From: JBILCM01 sp044353165
GTDB taxonomy: Bacteria; Bacillota; Bacilli; Paenibacillales; YIM-B00363
Direction: 5' to 3'
Assembly (NCBI GenBank): GCA_044353165.1
Contig: JBILCM010000016.1
Coordinates: forward strand, 1-41,632
Length of the DNA stretch: 41,632 bases
The position numbers and the translations under genes were made by a program. Under the pieces are notes generated by a model. That model searched no databases. It was not told the origin of the DNA and saw only the letters and a program-made list of their open reading frames with translations. Shown one piece after another: positions 5,911-14,473 of this stretch (the stretch's first letter is position 1; each line of letters opens with the position of its first letter).

Positions 5911-8900
5911 TTGGCAGGACATGTAGTGCAACTCGGTCGTCGCGCGCGCAGAAGTTATGCGCGAATCAAAGAAGTTCTTGACATCCCGAACCTCATCGAG
6001 ATCCAACAGAAGTCGTACGAGCATTTTCTGGAGTCGGGCTTGCGTGAATTACTTGAGGACATTTCTCCGATTCAAGATTTCGCAGGCAACCTATCGCTCG
6101 AATTTATCGACTACAATCTTGGAGAACCGAAATATTCGGTGGATGAATCCAAAGAACGCGACGTTACGTATGCAGCTCCACTTCGTGTGAAGGTGCGGCT
6201 TATCAACAAAGAGACTGATGAAGTCAAAGAACAAGAAGTTTTTATGGGTGATTTTCCGTTAATGACGGAGACGGGCACCTTCATTATTAATGGCGCAGAA
6301 CGGGTCATTGTCAGCCAACTTGTTCGTAGTCCGAGTGTTTATTTCAACAACAAAGTGGATAAGAACGGGAAAAACACGTATACGGCAACCGTGATTCCTA
6401 ACCGTGGGGCTTGGCTAGAACTCGAGACAGACATGAAAGACGTTATCTATGTTCGCATTGACCGAACACGTAAAATTCCGGTAACGGTTCTTTTGCGTTC
6501 CCTTGGTTTTGGTACTGATGCCGAGATCATCGATTTGCTCGGTGATGATGAGTTTGTGCGAAATACACTAGAGAAAGACAATACAGATTCTACTGAGAAG
6601 GCATTAATTGAAATATACGAACGACTTCGTCCTGGAGAGCCACCAACGCTAGATAATGCTAGAAACCTGCTAATTTCTCGTTTCTTTGATCCGAAACGTT
6701 ATGACTTGGCGAATGTCGGTCGTTACAAGATCAATAAGAAACTGCACATCAAGAACCGCTTATTTAATAAAAGATTAGCAGAACCGCTTGTTGACTTTGA
6801 CACGGGAGAGATCATCGCAGAAGCGGGCCAAATTCTTGATCGGCGACTGTTGGATCAAGTGCTGCCTAGTATTGAACAAGGTATTGGCATGATGCAATAC
6901 CGTGTGACCTCTGGTTTAATCGAAGATAACAATGTTGCACTTCAGACGATCAAGATTTTCTCACCGAAAGAAGATTCGAAAGTCGTTAAGGTCATCGGGA
7001 ATGGTCATATCGACAAGAATGTGAAGCACATCACGCCAGCCGATATTATTGCATCGGTAAATTATTTTATTAATTTATTGCATCAAGTGGGAGATAAGGA
7101 CGACATTGATCACTTGGGCAATCGTCGCCTGCGTTCTGTAGGCGAGTTGTTGCAAAACCAATTTCGTATTGGATTGTCGCGGATGGAACGCGTTGTGCGC
7201 GAGCGCATGTCGATTCAAGACGCGAGTGTGATTACACCACAGGCGTTGATCAACATCCGTCCTGTGATTGCATCGATTAAAGAATTTTTTGGTAGTTCTC
7301 AGTTATCACAATTCATGGATCAGACCAATCCACTGGCAGAACTCACACATAAACGCCGCCTTTCTGCTTTAGGACCTGGTGGTTTAACGCGGGAACGCGC
7401 CGGCTTCGAAGTCCGTGACGTTCACCACTCCCACTACGGACGTATGTGTCCCATCGAAACGCCTGAGGGACCCAACATTGGTTTGATTAACTCCTTATCT
7501 ACATTCGCAAGGATTAATGAATACGGATTTATTGAGACGCCTTATCGTTGGGTCGATCCCAAAACGTGTATGGTAACAAACCAAATTCAATACATGACTG
7601 CTGATGAAGAAGATAACTATGTTATCGCTCAAGCGAATGAAGACTTGAATGACGATGGATCATTCAGGAATGATGGGCTTATCGTTCGCTACAAAGACGA
7701 ACATTTGATTTTACCCAAAGAACGCGTAGATTATATGGATGTTTCACCGAAACAAGTTGTGTCCGTAGCTACGGCATTGATTCCGTTTTTGGAGAATGAC
7801 GACTCAAACCGTGCGCTAATGGGTTCAAACATGCAACGCCAAGCTGTACCGTTGCTCATTCCGAAAGCACCTTTGGTTGGCACAGGTTTGGAACACAAAG
7901 CAGCCAAAGACTCTGGTGTTTGTATCGTTTCGAAGTACAATGGCGTCATTGAGAAAGTGTCAGCCAATGAAATTCATTTGCGCCGCCAAGAGAAAGTTGA
8001 TGGGAAACTCGTTAGTGGCAACTTGGTTAAATATAAATTGCACAAGTTTATTCGCTCAAACCAAGGAACATGTGTCAATCAGCGCCCCCTTGTCCACAAG
8101 GGCGATCTCGTTCAAGTAGGTGACATTCTAGCGGATGGTCCTTCTACTGAAATGGGGGAACTTGCACTTGGACGCAACGTCGTTGTTGCATTCATGACTT
8201 GGGAAGGTTACAACTATGAGGATGCGATTCTTCTTAGCGAAAAGCTGGTGAAAGAGGACGTCTACACCTCGATTCACATCGAAGAATATGAGTCGGAAGC
8301 CAGAGACACGAAATTAGGACCGGAAGAAATCACACGTGATATTCCTAATGTCGGGGAAGATGCGCTGAAGAATTTAGATGAGCGAGGGATTATCCGTGTC
8401 GGTGCCGAAATCGGTGCCGGAGATATCCTAGTTGGGAAAGTCACACCGAAAGGTGTTACGGAATTGACGGCAGAGGAAAGACTTCTGCATGCCATTTTCG
8501 GTGAGAAAGCTCGTGAGGTTCGCGACACGAGTCTTCGTGTACCCCATGGTACCGATGGCATCGTCGTTGATGTAAAAGTATTTACTCGTGAGAATGGCGA
8601 TGAATTGCCTCCAGGTGTAAATCAATTGGTGCGGGTCTACATTGCTCAAAAACGCAAAATTTCCGAAGGGGACAAGATGGCAGGCCGTCACGGTAACAAA
8701 GGGGTCATTGCTCGTATCTTGCCTGAAGAAGATATGCCATTCCTTCCTGACGGTACGCCCGTTGAGGTTGTACTCAATCCACTCGGTGTTCCTTCTCGGA
8801 TGAATATTGGTCAGGTGCTCGAAGTACATCTTGGCATGGCTGCAAAGTCATTAGGCATCCATGTAGCGACACCTGTATTTGACGGTGCACGTGAACATGA

Positions 8901-9447
8901 CGTGTTTGATACGATGGAAGAATCGGGAATGCAACGCAATGGTAAAACCAAGCTATATGACGGCCGTACGGGTGATATGTTCGAACACGAAGTCACCGTA
9001 GGTGTCATGTACATGATCAAACTAGCACACATGGTAGATGACAAAATTCATGCTCGCTCCACGGGCCCGTACTCGTTAGTTACACAACAGCCGTTGGGTG
9101 GTAAGGCACAATTTGGCGGACAGCGTTTTGGCGAGATGGAAGTTTGGGCTCTTGAAGCATATGGCGCTGCATACACGTTGCAAGAAATTTTAACGGTGAA
9201 GTCTGATGATGTAGTCGGTCGTGTAAAAACCTATGAGTCCATTGTTAAAGGTGAGAATGTACCAGAACCTGGCGTGCCAGAATCATTCAAGGTATTGATC
9301 AAAGAATTACAAAGCTTAGGCATGGATGTAAAGATTTTGTCAGGGAATGAAGAAGAGATAGACATGAGAGAGTACGACGAGGAAGACGATGTATCAAACA
9401 ATAAGTTAAACTTGAATCTTGAAGGCACTGAGCTCGGAGTCGAGTGA
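5911..9447 (+). CDS. rpoB: DNA-directed RNA polymerase subunit beta
   Basis: 1178 residues from TTG 5911. This start is preferred over ATG 5893 because GAGGGGTGA lies 7 bases upstream and LAGHVVQLGRR aligns with the known Bacillus N-terminus, while ATG 5893 lacks a ribosome site. The catalytic beta subunit has the expected blocks, including PNRGAWLE, DDIDHLGNRR and EGDKMAGRHGNKGV. The rifampicin pocket (about residues 460-495) has the wild-type Q, D, H and S residues in SQLSQFMDQ, HKRRLSALG, so a rifampicin-sensitive enzyme is expected. It is followed by rpoC after 31 bases. Confidence 0.98.
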   Translation: MAGHVVQLGRRARRSYARIKEVLDIPNLIEIQQKSYEHFLESGLRELLEDISPIQDFAGNLSLEFIDYNLGEPKYSVDESKERDVTYAAPLRVKVRLINKETDEVKEQEVFMGDFPLMTETGTFIINGAERVIVSQLVRSPSVYFNNKVDKNGKNTYTATVIPNRGAWLELETDMKDVIYVRIDRTRKIPVTVLLRSLGFGTDAEIIDLLGDDEFVRNTLEKDNTDSTEKALIEIYERLRPGEPPTLDNARNLLISRFFDPKRYDLANVGRYKINKKLHIKNRLFNKRLAEPLVDFDTGEIIAEAGQILDRRLLDQVLPSIEQGIGMMQYRVTSGLIEDNNVALQTIKIFSPKEDSKVVKVIGNGHIDKNVKHITPADIIASVNYFINLLHQVGDKDDIDHLGNRRLRSVGELLQNQFRIGLSRMERVVRERMSIQDASVITPQALINIRPVIASIKEFFGSSQLSQFMDQTNPLAELTHKRRLSALGPGGLTRERAGFEVRDVHHSHYGRMCPIETPEGPNIGLINSLSTFARINEYGFIETPYRWVDPKTCMVTNQIQYMTADEEDNYVIAQANEDLNDDGSFRNDGLIVRYKDEHLILPKERVDYMDVSPKQVVSVATALIPFLENDDSNRALMGSNMQRQAVPLLIPKAPLVGTGLEHKAAKDSGVCIVSKYNGVIEKVSANEIHLRRQEKVDGKLVSGNLVKYKLHKFIRSNQGTCVNQRPLVHKGDLVQVGDILADGPSTEMGELALGRNVVVAFMTWEGYNYEDAILLSEKLVKEDVYTSIHIEEYESEARDTKLGPEEITRDIPNVGEDALKNLDERGIIRVGAEIGAGDILVGKVTPKGVTELTAEERLLHAIFGEKAREVRDTSLRVPHGTDGIVVDVKVFTRENGDELPPGVNQLVRVYIAQKRKISEGDKMAGRHGNKGVIARILPEEDMPFLPDGTPVEVVLNPLGVPSRMNIGQVLEVHLGMAAKSLGIHVATPVFDGAREHDVFDTMEESGMQRNGKTKLYDGRTGDMFEHEVTVGVMYMIKLAHMVDDKIHARSTGPYSLVTQQPLGGKAQFGGQRFGEMEVWALEAYGAAYTLQEILTVKSDDVVGRVKTYESIVKGENVPEPGVPESFKVLIKELQSLGMDVKILSGNEEEIDMREYDEEDDVSNNKLNLNLEGTELGVE

Positions 9448-9478
9448 AATCACACATAAACTAAGGGAGGGTTGCTCC

Positions 9479-12400
9479 TTGATGGATGTCAACAACTTTG
9501 AATTTATGAAGATCGGACTCGCCTCCCCGGATAAAATCCGTTCGTGGTCGCGTGGCGAAGTAAAGAAACCAGAGACGATCAACTATCGGACGCTAAAACC
9601 GGAAAAAGAGGGCTTGTTCTGCGAAAAAATCTTTGGTCCTACCAAAGATTGGGAATGTCATTGCGGAAAGTATAAGCGTGTGCGATACAAAGGTGTCGTC
9701 TGTGACCGTTGCGGAGTTGAAGTCACTCGGCAGAAAGTTCGCCGTGAGCGAATGGGTCATATTGAACTTGCTGCTCCAGTCTCTCATATTTGGTATTTCA
9801 AAGGGATCCCCAGTCGGATGGGGTTAGCATTAGATATGTCCCCTCGATCGTTGGAGGAGGTAATCTATTTTGCTTCTTATGTTGTCACCGACCCCGGTGA
9901 TACTCCGCTAGAGAAAAAACAATTGCTTTCAGAGAAAGAGTACCGCAGCTATCGCGAAAAATATGGATACGCATTTCAGGCATCTATGGGCGCAGAAGCT
10001 GTAAAACGACTTCTTCAAGATATCGATTTATACCGTGAAGTGGACGGTCTTAAAGAAGAGCTTAAGACAGCCCAAGGCCAACGCAGAAACCGTGCGATTA
10101 AACGGCTTGAAGTATTGGAAGCGTTCCGCAACTCAGGCAACAACCCAGAGTGGATGATCATGGACGTTTTACCTGTTATTCCACCTGAATTGCGTCCAAT
10201 GGTTCAATTGGATGGCGGTCGCTTTGCGACGTCTGATTTGAATGATTTGTATCGTCGAGTAATCAACCGTAACAATCGTCTTAAACGATTGCTCGATCTT
10301 GGCGCTCCAGATATTATCGTGCAGAATGAGAAGCGAATGCTACAGGAAGCAGTAGATGCTCTCATTGATAACGGTCGCCGCGGCCGGCCTGTCACAGGAC
10401 CTGGTAACCGTCCACTGAAATCACTCAGCCACATGCTGAAAGGGAAACAAGGCCGCTTCCGGCAAAATCTGCTTGGCAAGCGTGTAGATTATTCAGGTAG
10501 ATCTGTTATTGTCGTTGGTCCATCGTTAAAGATGTATCAATGCGGATTACCCAAAGAGATGGCGCTTGAATTGTTTAAACCTTTCGTGATGAAAGAACTT
10601 GTCAACAAAGGGCTTGCCCACAACATCAAGAGCGCAAAACGTAAAGTTGAACGCGTTTCACCAGAAGTATGGGATGTTCTTGAAGAAGTGATTAAGGAGC
10701 ACCCTGTCTTGTTGAATCGCGCACCAACACTTCATCGCCTGGGTATTCAGGCATTCGAACCGATCTTGGTTGAAGGCAGGGCGATCAAGTTACATCCGCT
10801 CGTCTGTACAGCATACAATGCTGATTTTGACGGTGATCAGATGGCTGTTCACGTCCCGTTGTCAGCTGAGGCGCAAGCAGAGGCTAGAATTCTGATGCTA
10901 GCGTCAGGTAACATTCTAAATCCGAAAGATGGAAAACCCGTCGTTACTCCCTCACAGGATATGGTTCTTGGCAGTTTTTATCTCACACTGGATAATGCTG
11001 AGGCTGAGGGAACGGGCATCATATTCCGTAACATTAATGAAGCCGTTTCTGCTTATCAACGCGGTTCTGTATCTTTGCACGCGCGTGTTGCTATTCCCGT
11101 AGCTGCATTGAATAAGAAGTCCTTTACTGCTGCGCAACAGCAGGCGTTGTTGATTACGAATGTGGGTAAAATTATTTTCAACGAGATTTTCCCTGCAGAC
11201 TTCCATTATATGAATGAACCTACCAAGGACAACTTGTTGCACGGTGTTGCCGAAACGTACTTTATTTATGACAAAGGCGCTAATGTTCGCGAACGGATTT
11301 TAGCGACTCCATTCAAAGGTGCCGTTGGCAAAGATTATCTGGGTGCGATCATAGCGGAATGTTTCCGCAGATATCACACCACACAGACGTCAATCATTCT
11401 TGACAACATTAAACAACTTGGATTCACTTATTCGACACGAGCGGGTATTACAATTTCGGTGTCGGATGTTACAGTCCCGCAAGAGAAAAGCCGAATTCTT
11501 GGTGAGTCTGAAGAAAAAGTGCGTGTTGTAACGAATCAATATCGGCGTGGTTTGATTACGAATGACGAACGATATGCTCGTGTCATTACAATTTGGTCGA
11601 AGGCAAAAGATGAGATTACAGAAATATTGATGAAGTCATTAAATAAGTTCAATTCCATCAACATGATGGTGGAATCCAAAGCACGGGGGAATAAATCGCA
11701 AATCACTCAGCTCGGCGGTATGCGAGGCCTAATGGCCAATCCAACGGGTAAAATTATTGAACTTCCAATTAAATCGAATTTCCGTGAAGGTTTAACCGTT
11801 CTTGAATATTTCATCTCCACGCACGGTGCACGCAAAGGACTTGCCGATACAGCGCTGCGTACTGCGGACTCTGGTTACTTGACACGCCGACTCGTTGATG
11901 TTGCACAAGATGTTATCGTTCGTGAAGACGATTGTGGAGCGGATAAAGGGTTTATCGTCAGCAAAATTCAAGACGGTAAAGAAGTGATCGAGGATCTCTA
12001 CGATCGGATTGAGGGTCGATATTCGTTCGAGACGATACGTCATCCTAAAACCGGCGAAGTTATCGTCAACCGCAACGAACTGATCCGCGATGAGGAAGCG
12101 AATGCCATTATTACGGCAGGTGTAGAGAAATTGCAAATTCGCTCGGTACTTTCTTGCCGTACACGTCACGGGGTTTGTAAGAAATGCTATGGACGTAACC
12201 TAGCCACAGGACAATTTGTTGAAATTGGTGAAGCCATAGGTATCATTGCAGCACAATCGATCGGAGAGCCTGGAACACAGCTCACCATGCGAACGTTCCA
12301 CACAGGCGGTGTTGCAGGTGATGATATCACGCAAGGTTTGCCGCGGATTCAAGAATTGTTTGAGGCCCGCAATCCGAAGGGCCAAGCGATCATATCAGAG

Positions 12401-13108
12401 ATCGACGGCGTTGTGAAAGAAATTCGTGAAGCCAAAGATCGTCGTGAGATTGAAGTGCTTGGTGAAGCGGAATCAAAAGTATACAACGTCACCTTCGGCT
12501 CACGCATCCGCATTACTGTGGGCCAAGAAGTAGAAGCAGGCGATGAACTTACCGATGGTTCAATTGACCCTAAAGACATGTTGCGGATCAAAGGAATACG
12601 CGGTGTCCAGAATTATATTTTGCAAGAAGTGCAGCGCGTATATCGGAACCAGGGTGTTGAGATCAACGACAAGCACATTGAGGTTATGATCCGGCAGATG
12701 TTACGAAAAATTCGGATTGTCGATTCAGGGGATACGACGCTATTGCCCGGATCTTTCGTAGATATCCATGAATATGAAGAAGCGAATCGCAACACATTAA
12801 TGGATGGCATGGAGCCGGCTGTAGCACGTCCTGTTCTCTTGGGCATTACCAAGGCGTCATTGGAAACAGACTCTTTCCTCTCGGCAGCTTCATTCCAAGA
12901 AACCACTCGCGTGCTCACCGATGCAGCTATTAAAGGGAAAGTGGATAAATTGCTTGGCTTGAAGGAGAATGTGATCATTGGTAAACTCATTCCAGCCGGG
13001 ACAGGTATGACACGATATCGTAGCCTCCGCATTGTCGATGCCGATGCAAGCGCCCCTGAAGAACAATGGGTGGTAAGCGAATCAGAACAACCCGTTGCTG
13101 TAGACTAA
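9479..13108 (+). CDS. rpoC: DNA-directed RNA polymerase subunit beta'
   Basis: 1209 residues from TTG 9479, which is 7 bases after GGGAGGG and aligns with Bacillus MLDVNNFE; ATG 9482 gives a protein one residue shorter. The N-terminal zinc site (CHCGKYK, then CDRCG) is at about 60-80. The catalytic NADFDGDQM lies near residue 450 and binds the active-site magnesium. A second zinc site (CRTRHGVCKKCYGRN) lies near 890-905. The bridge and trigger-loop regions follow (IGIIAAQSIGEPGTQLTMR). The gene is complete and ends before a strong terminator. No rplGB follows, unlike in B. subtilis. Confidence 0.98.
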   Translation: MMDVNNFEFMKIGLASPDKIRSWSRGEVKKPETINYRTLKPEKEGLFCEKIFGPTKDWECHCGKYKRVRYKGVVCDRCGVEVTRQKVRRERMGHIELAAPVSHIWYFKGIPSRMGLALDMSPRSLEEVIYFASYVVTDPGDTPLEKKQLLSEKEYRSYREKYGYAFQASMGAEAVKRLLQDIDLYREVDGLKEELKTAQGQRRNRAIKRLEVLEAFRNSGNNPEWMIMDVLPVIPPELRPMVQLDGGRFATSDLNDLYRRVINRNNRLKRLLDLGAPDIIVQNEKRMLQEAVDALIDNGRRGRPVTGPGNRPLKSLSHMLKGKQGRFRQNLLGKRVDYSGRSVIVVGPSLKMYQCGLPKEMALELFKPFVMKELVNKGLAHNIKSAKRKVERVSPEVWDVLEEVIKEHPVLLNRAPTLHRLGIQAFEPILVEGRAIKLHPLVCTAYNADFDGDQMAVHVPLSAEAQAEARILMLASGNILNPKDGKPVVTPSQDMVLGSFYLTLDNAEAEGTGIIFRNINEAVSAYQRGSVSLHARVAIPVAALNKKSFTAAQQQALLITNVGKIIFNEIFPADFHYMNEPTKDNLLHGVAETYFIYDKGANVRERILATPFKGAVGKDYLGAIIAECFRRYHTTQTSIILDNIKQLGFTYSTRAGITISVSDVTVPQEKSRILGESEEKVRVVTNQYRRGLITNDERYARVITIWSKAKDEITEILMKSLNKFNSINMMVESKARGNKSQITQLGGMRGLMANPTGKIIELPIKSNFREGLTVLEYFISTHGARKGLADTALRTADSGYLTRRLVDVAQDVIVREDDCGADKGFIVSKIQDGKEVIEDLYDRIEGRYSFETIRHPKTGEVIVNRNELIRDEEANAIITAGVEKLQIRSVLSCRTRHGVCKKCYGRNLATGQFVEIGEAIGIIAAQSIGEPGTQLTMRTFHTGGVAGDDITQGLPRIQELFEARNPKGQAIISEIDGVVKEIREAKDRREIEVLGEAESKVYNVTFGSRIRITVGQEVEAGDELTDGSIDPKDMLRIKGIRGVQNYILQEVQRVYRNQGVEINDKHIEVMIRQMLRKIRIVDSGDTTLLPGSFVDIHEYEEANRNTLMDGMEPAVARPVLLGITKASLETDSFLSAASFQETTRVLTDAAIKGKVDKLLGLKENVIIGKLIPAGTGMTRYRSLRIVDADASAPEEQWVVSESEQPVAVD

Positions 13109-13114
13109 TACACA

Positions 13115-13159
13115 AATAAGCTGTGACCAACAATTGTTTGGTTGTCAGCTTATTTTTTT
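13115..13159 (+). terminator. Strong terminator after rpoC
   Basis: AATAAGCTG (13115-13123) pairs with CAGCTTATT (13146-13154), with additional pairing inside between CCAA and TTGG, followed by a run of T. It starts 6 bases after the rpoC stop. Confidence 0.92.
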
Positions 13160-13191
13160 ATGGTGTAAGCACATAGCGCATTCTCTGTGAC

Positions 13192-13221
13192 TTGACATGG
13201 ATAGATTAGTGGTGGTATTAT
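13192..13221 (+). promoter_or_regulatory. Promoter for the str operon (rpsL-rpsG-fusA-tuf)
   Basis: A perfect TTGACA (13192-13197) and a near-perfect TATTAT (13216-13221) are spaced by 18 bases, immediately downstream of the rpoC terminator. This makes the str operon an independent transcription unit with a leader of about 270 bases. Confidence 0.78.
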
Positions 13222-13229
13222 GTTCGAGT

Positions 13230-13416
13230 ATGACCAAAATGCATAGATTTTCTGATCTTATGCATTGTCAATTTATCTAGGGAATTGCTGTTGAAGTCTT
13301 GCAAGTCGATTCTGCAATGTAAGAAATAGAAGTTTGCAGAGTTAAGATTAGCTGTGATGGATGCAATTGTGAATAAGTGATAACTATGTTTTTGTCGGAA
13401 AAAATTCGGCAAAAAC
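13230..13416 (+). promoter_or_regulatory. Structured leader of the str operon
   Basis: The 393-base gap 13109-13501 holds a terminator, a promoter and this leader, but no gene I can support. Three hairpins lie in series: AATGCATA (13238-13245) with TATGCATT (13259-13266); TCTGCAA (13311-13317) with TTGCAGA (13334-13340); and a 10-bp stem GTTTTTGTCG (13388-13397) with CGGCAAAAAC (13407-13416). The last is not followed by a T tract, so it looks less like a terminator than a binding site or mRNA-stabilising element. I know of no described leader at this position in Bacillus. Confidence 0.45.
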
Positions 13417-13501
13417 ATTTCCTTTGTTCGCTAATGATTCGCCTGGATCTGTGGACTTAATATGTTATCCATTATTGTTCTATTTGAAGGAGGTGCACTA
13501 C

Positions 13502-13921
13502 ATGCCAACAATTAACCAGCTTGTACGTAAAGGCCGCAAAGCCAAAATCGTGAAGTCGAAATCACCAGCTTTGCAGAAAGGGTTTAATGCCCTTAAACGT
13601 GAAGAGACGGATCTTAGCGCTCCTCAAAAGCGCGGCGTTTGCACACGTGTTGGGACGATGACTCCGAAGAAGCCAAACTCTGCATTACGTAAATACGCTC
13701 GTGTGCGATTGACGAATCGAGTTGAGGTCACCGCTTACATCGGTGGGATCGGTCACAACCTGCAAGAACACAGCGTTGTACTCGTACGCGGTGGACGGGT
13801 AAAAGATCTTCCCGGTGTCCGTTATCATATTGTACGGGGAGCTCTCGATACCGCAGGTGTGAACAATCGTAAACAAGCTCGTTCCAAATATGGCACGAAG
13901 CGTCCGAAAGTGAAGAAGTAA
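13502..13921 (+). CDS. rpsL: 30S ribosomal protein S12
   Basis: 139 residues from ATG 13502, preceded by GAAGGAGGTG. The decoding-centre segment TPKKPNSALRKYARVRL is intact, with the lysine commonly mutated in streptomycin resistance in its wild-type form. The second contact loop, VRGGRVKDLPGVRYH, is also intact. It is the first gene of the str operon, behind a promoter and a long structured leader. Upstream in-frame codons from 13424 lack a ribosome site and are rejected. Confidence 0.98.
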   Translation: MPTINQLVRKGRKAKIVKSKSPALQKGFNALKREETDLSAPQKRGVCTRVGTMTPKKPNSALRKYARVRLTNRVEVTAYIGGIGHNLQEHSVVLVRGGRVKDLPGVRYHIVRGALDTAGVNNRKQARSKYGTKRPKVKK

Positions 13922-13964
13922 TTTAAGAAAATTGATTTATTAGGCTAGGAAAGGAGGAATAACA

Positions 13965-14435
13965 ATGCCACGCAAAGGGTCAGTTCCAAAACGAGATGTA
14001 CTTCCGGATCCAATTTATAACAGCAAGCTTGTCACTCGATTGATCAACCGCATCATGATCGATGGGAAGCGAGGGGTTGCCCAGACGATCCTTTATGATT
14101 CTTTTAATCTCATTCAACAACGCACGGGCAAAGAGCCTATGGAAGTTTTCGAGGCAGCCATTAAAAATATCATGCCTGTACTCGAGGTGAAAGCTCGTCG
14201 TGTTGGTGGAGCGAACTATCAAGTTCCAATCGAAGTAAAACCCGAGCGTCGTTCTTCGCTAGGATTACGTTGGTTGGTCAACTACTCCCGCAATCGCGGT
14301 GAGAAGACAATGACTGAGCGACTCGCAGCGGAAATCATCGATGCAAGTAACAACACGGGAGCTTCTGTAAAGAAACGTGAAGATACACATAAGATGGCTG
14401 AAGCAAATAAAGCATTTGCTCACTATCGTTGGTAA
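13965..14435 (+). CDS. rpsG: 30S ribosomal protein S7
   Basis: 156 residues, the standard length, beginning MPRKGSVPKRDVLPDPIYNS after AAAGGAGG. The family core is present (LINRIMIDGKRGVAQTILY; KPERRSSLGLRWLV). S7 nucleates assembly of the 30S head and binds near the E site. It lies between rpsL (43 bases) and fusA (38 bases), the classical str order. Confidence 0.98.
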   Translation: MPRKGSVPKRDVLPDPIYNSKLVTRLINRIMIDGKRGVAQTILYDSFNLIQQRTGKEPMEVFEAAIKNIMPVLEVKARRVGGANYQVPIEVKPERRSSLGLRWLVNYSRNRGEKTMTERLAAEIIDASNNTGASVKKREDTHKMAEANKAFAHYRW

Positions 14436-14473
14436 TTTTTTCATTTAAATTATGACAGAAGGGAGAATAACGA

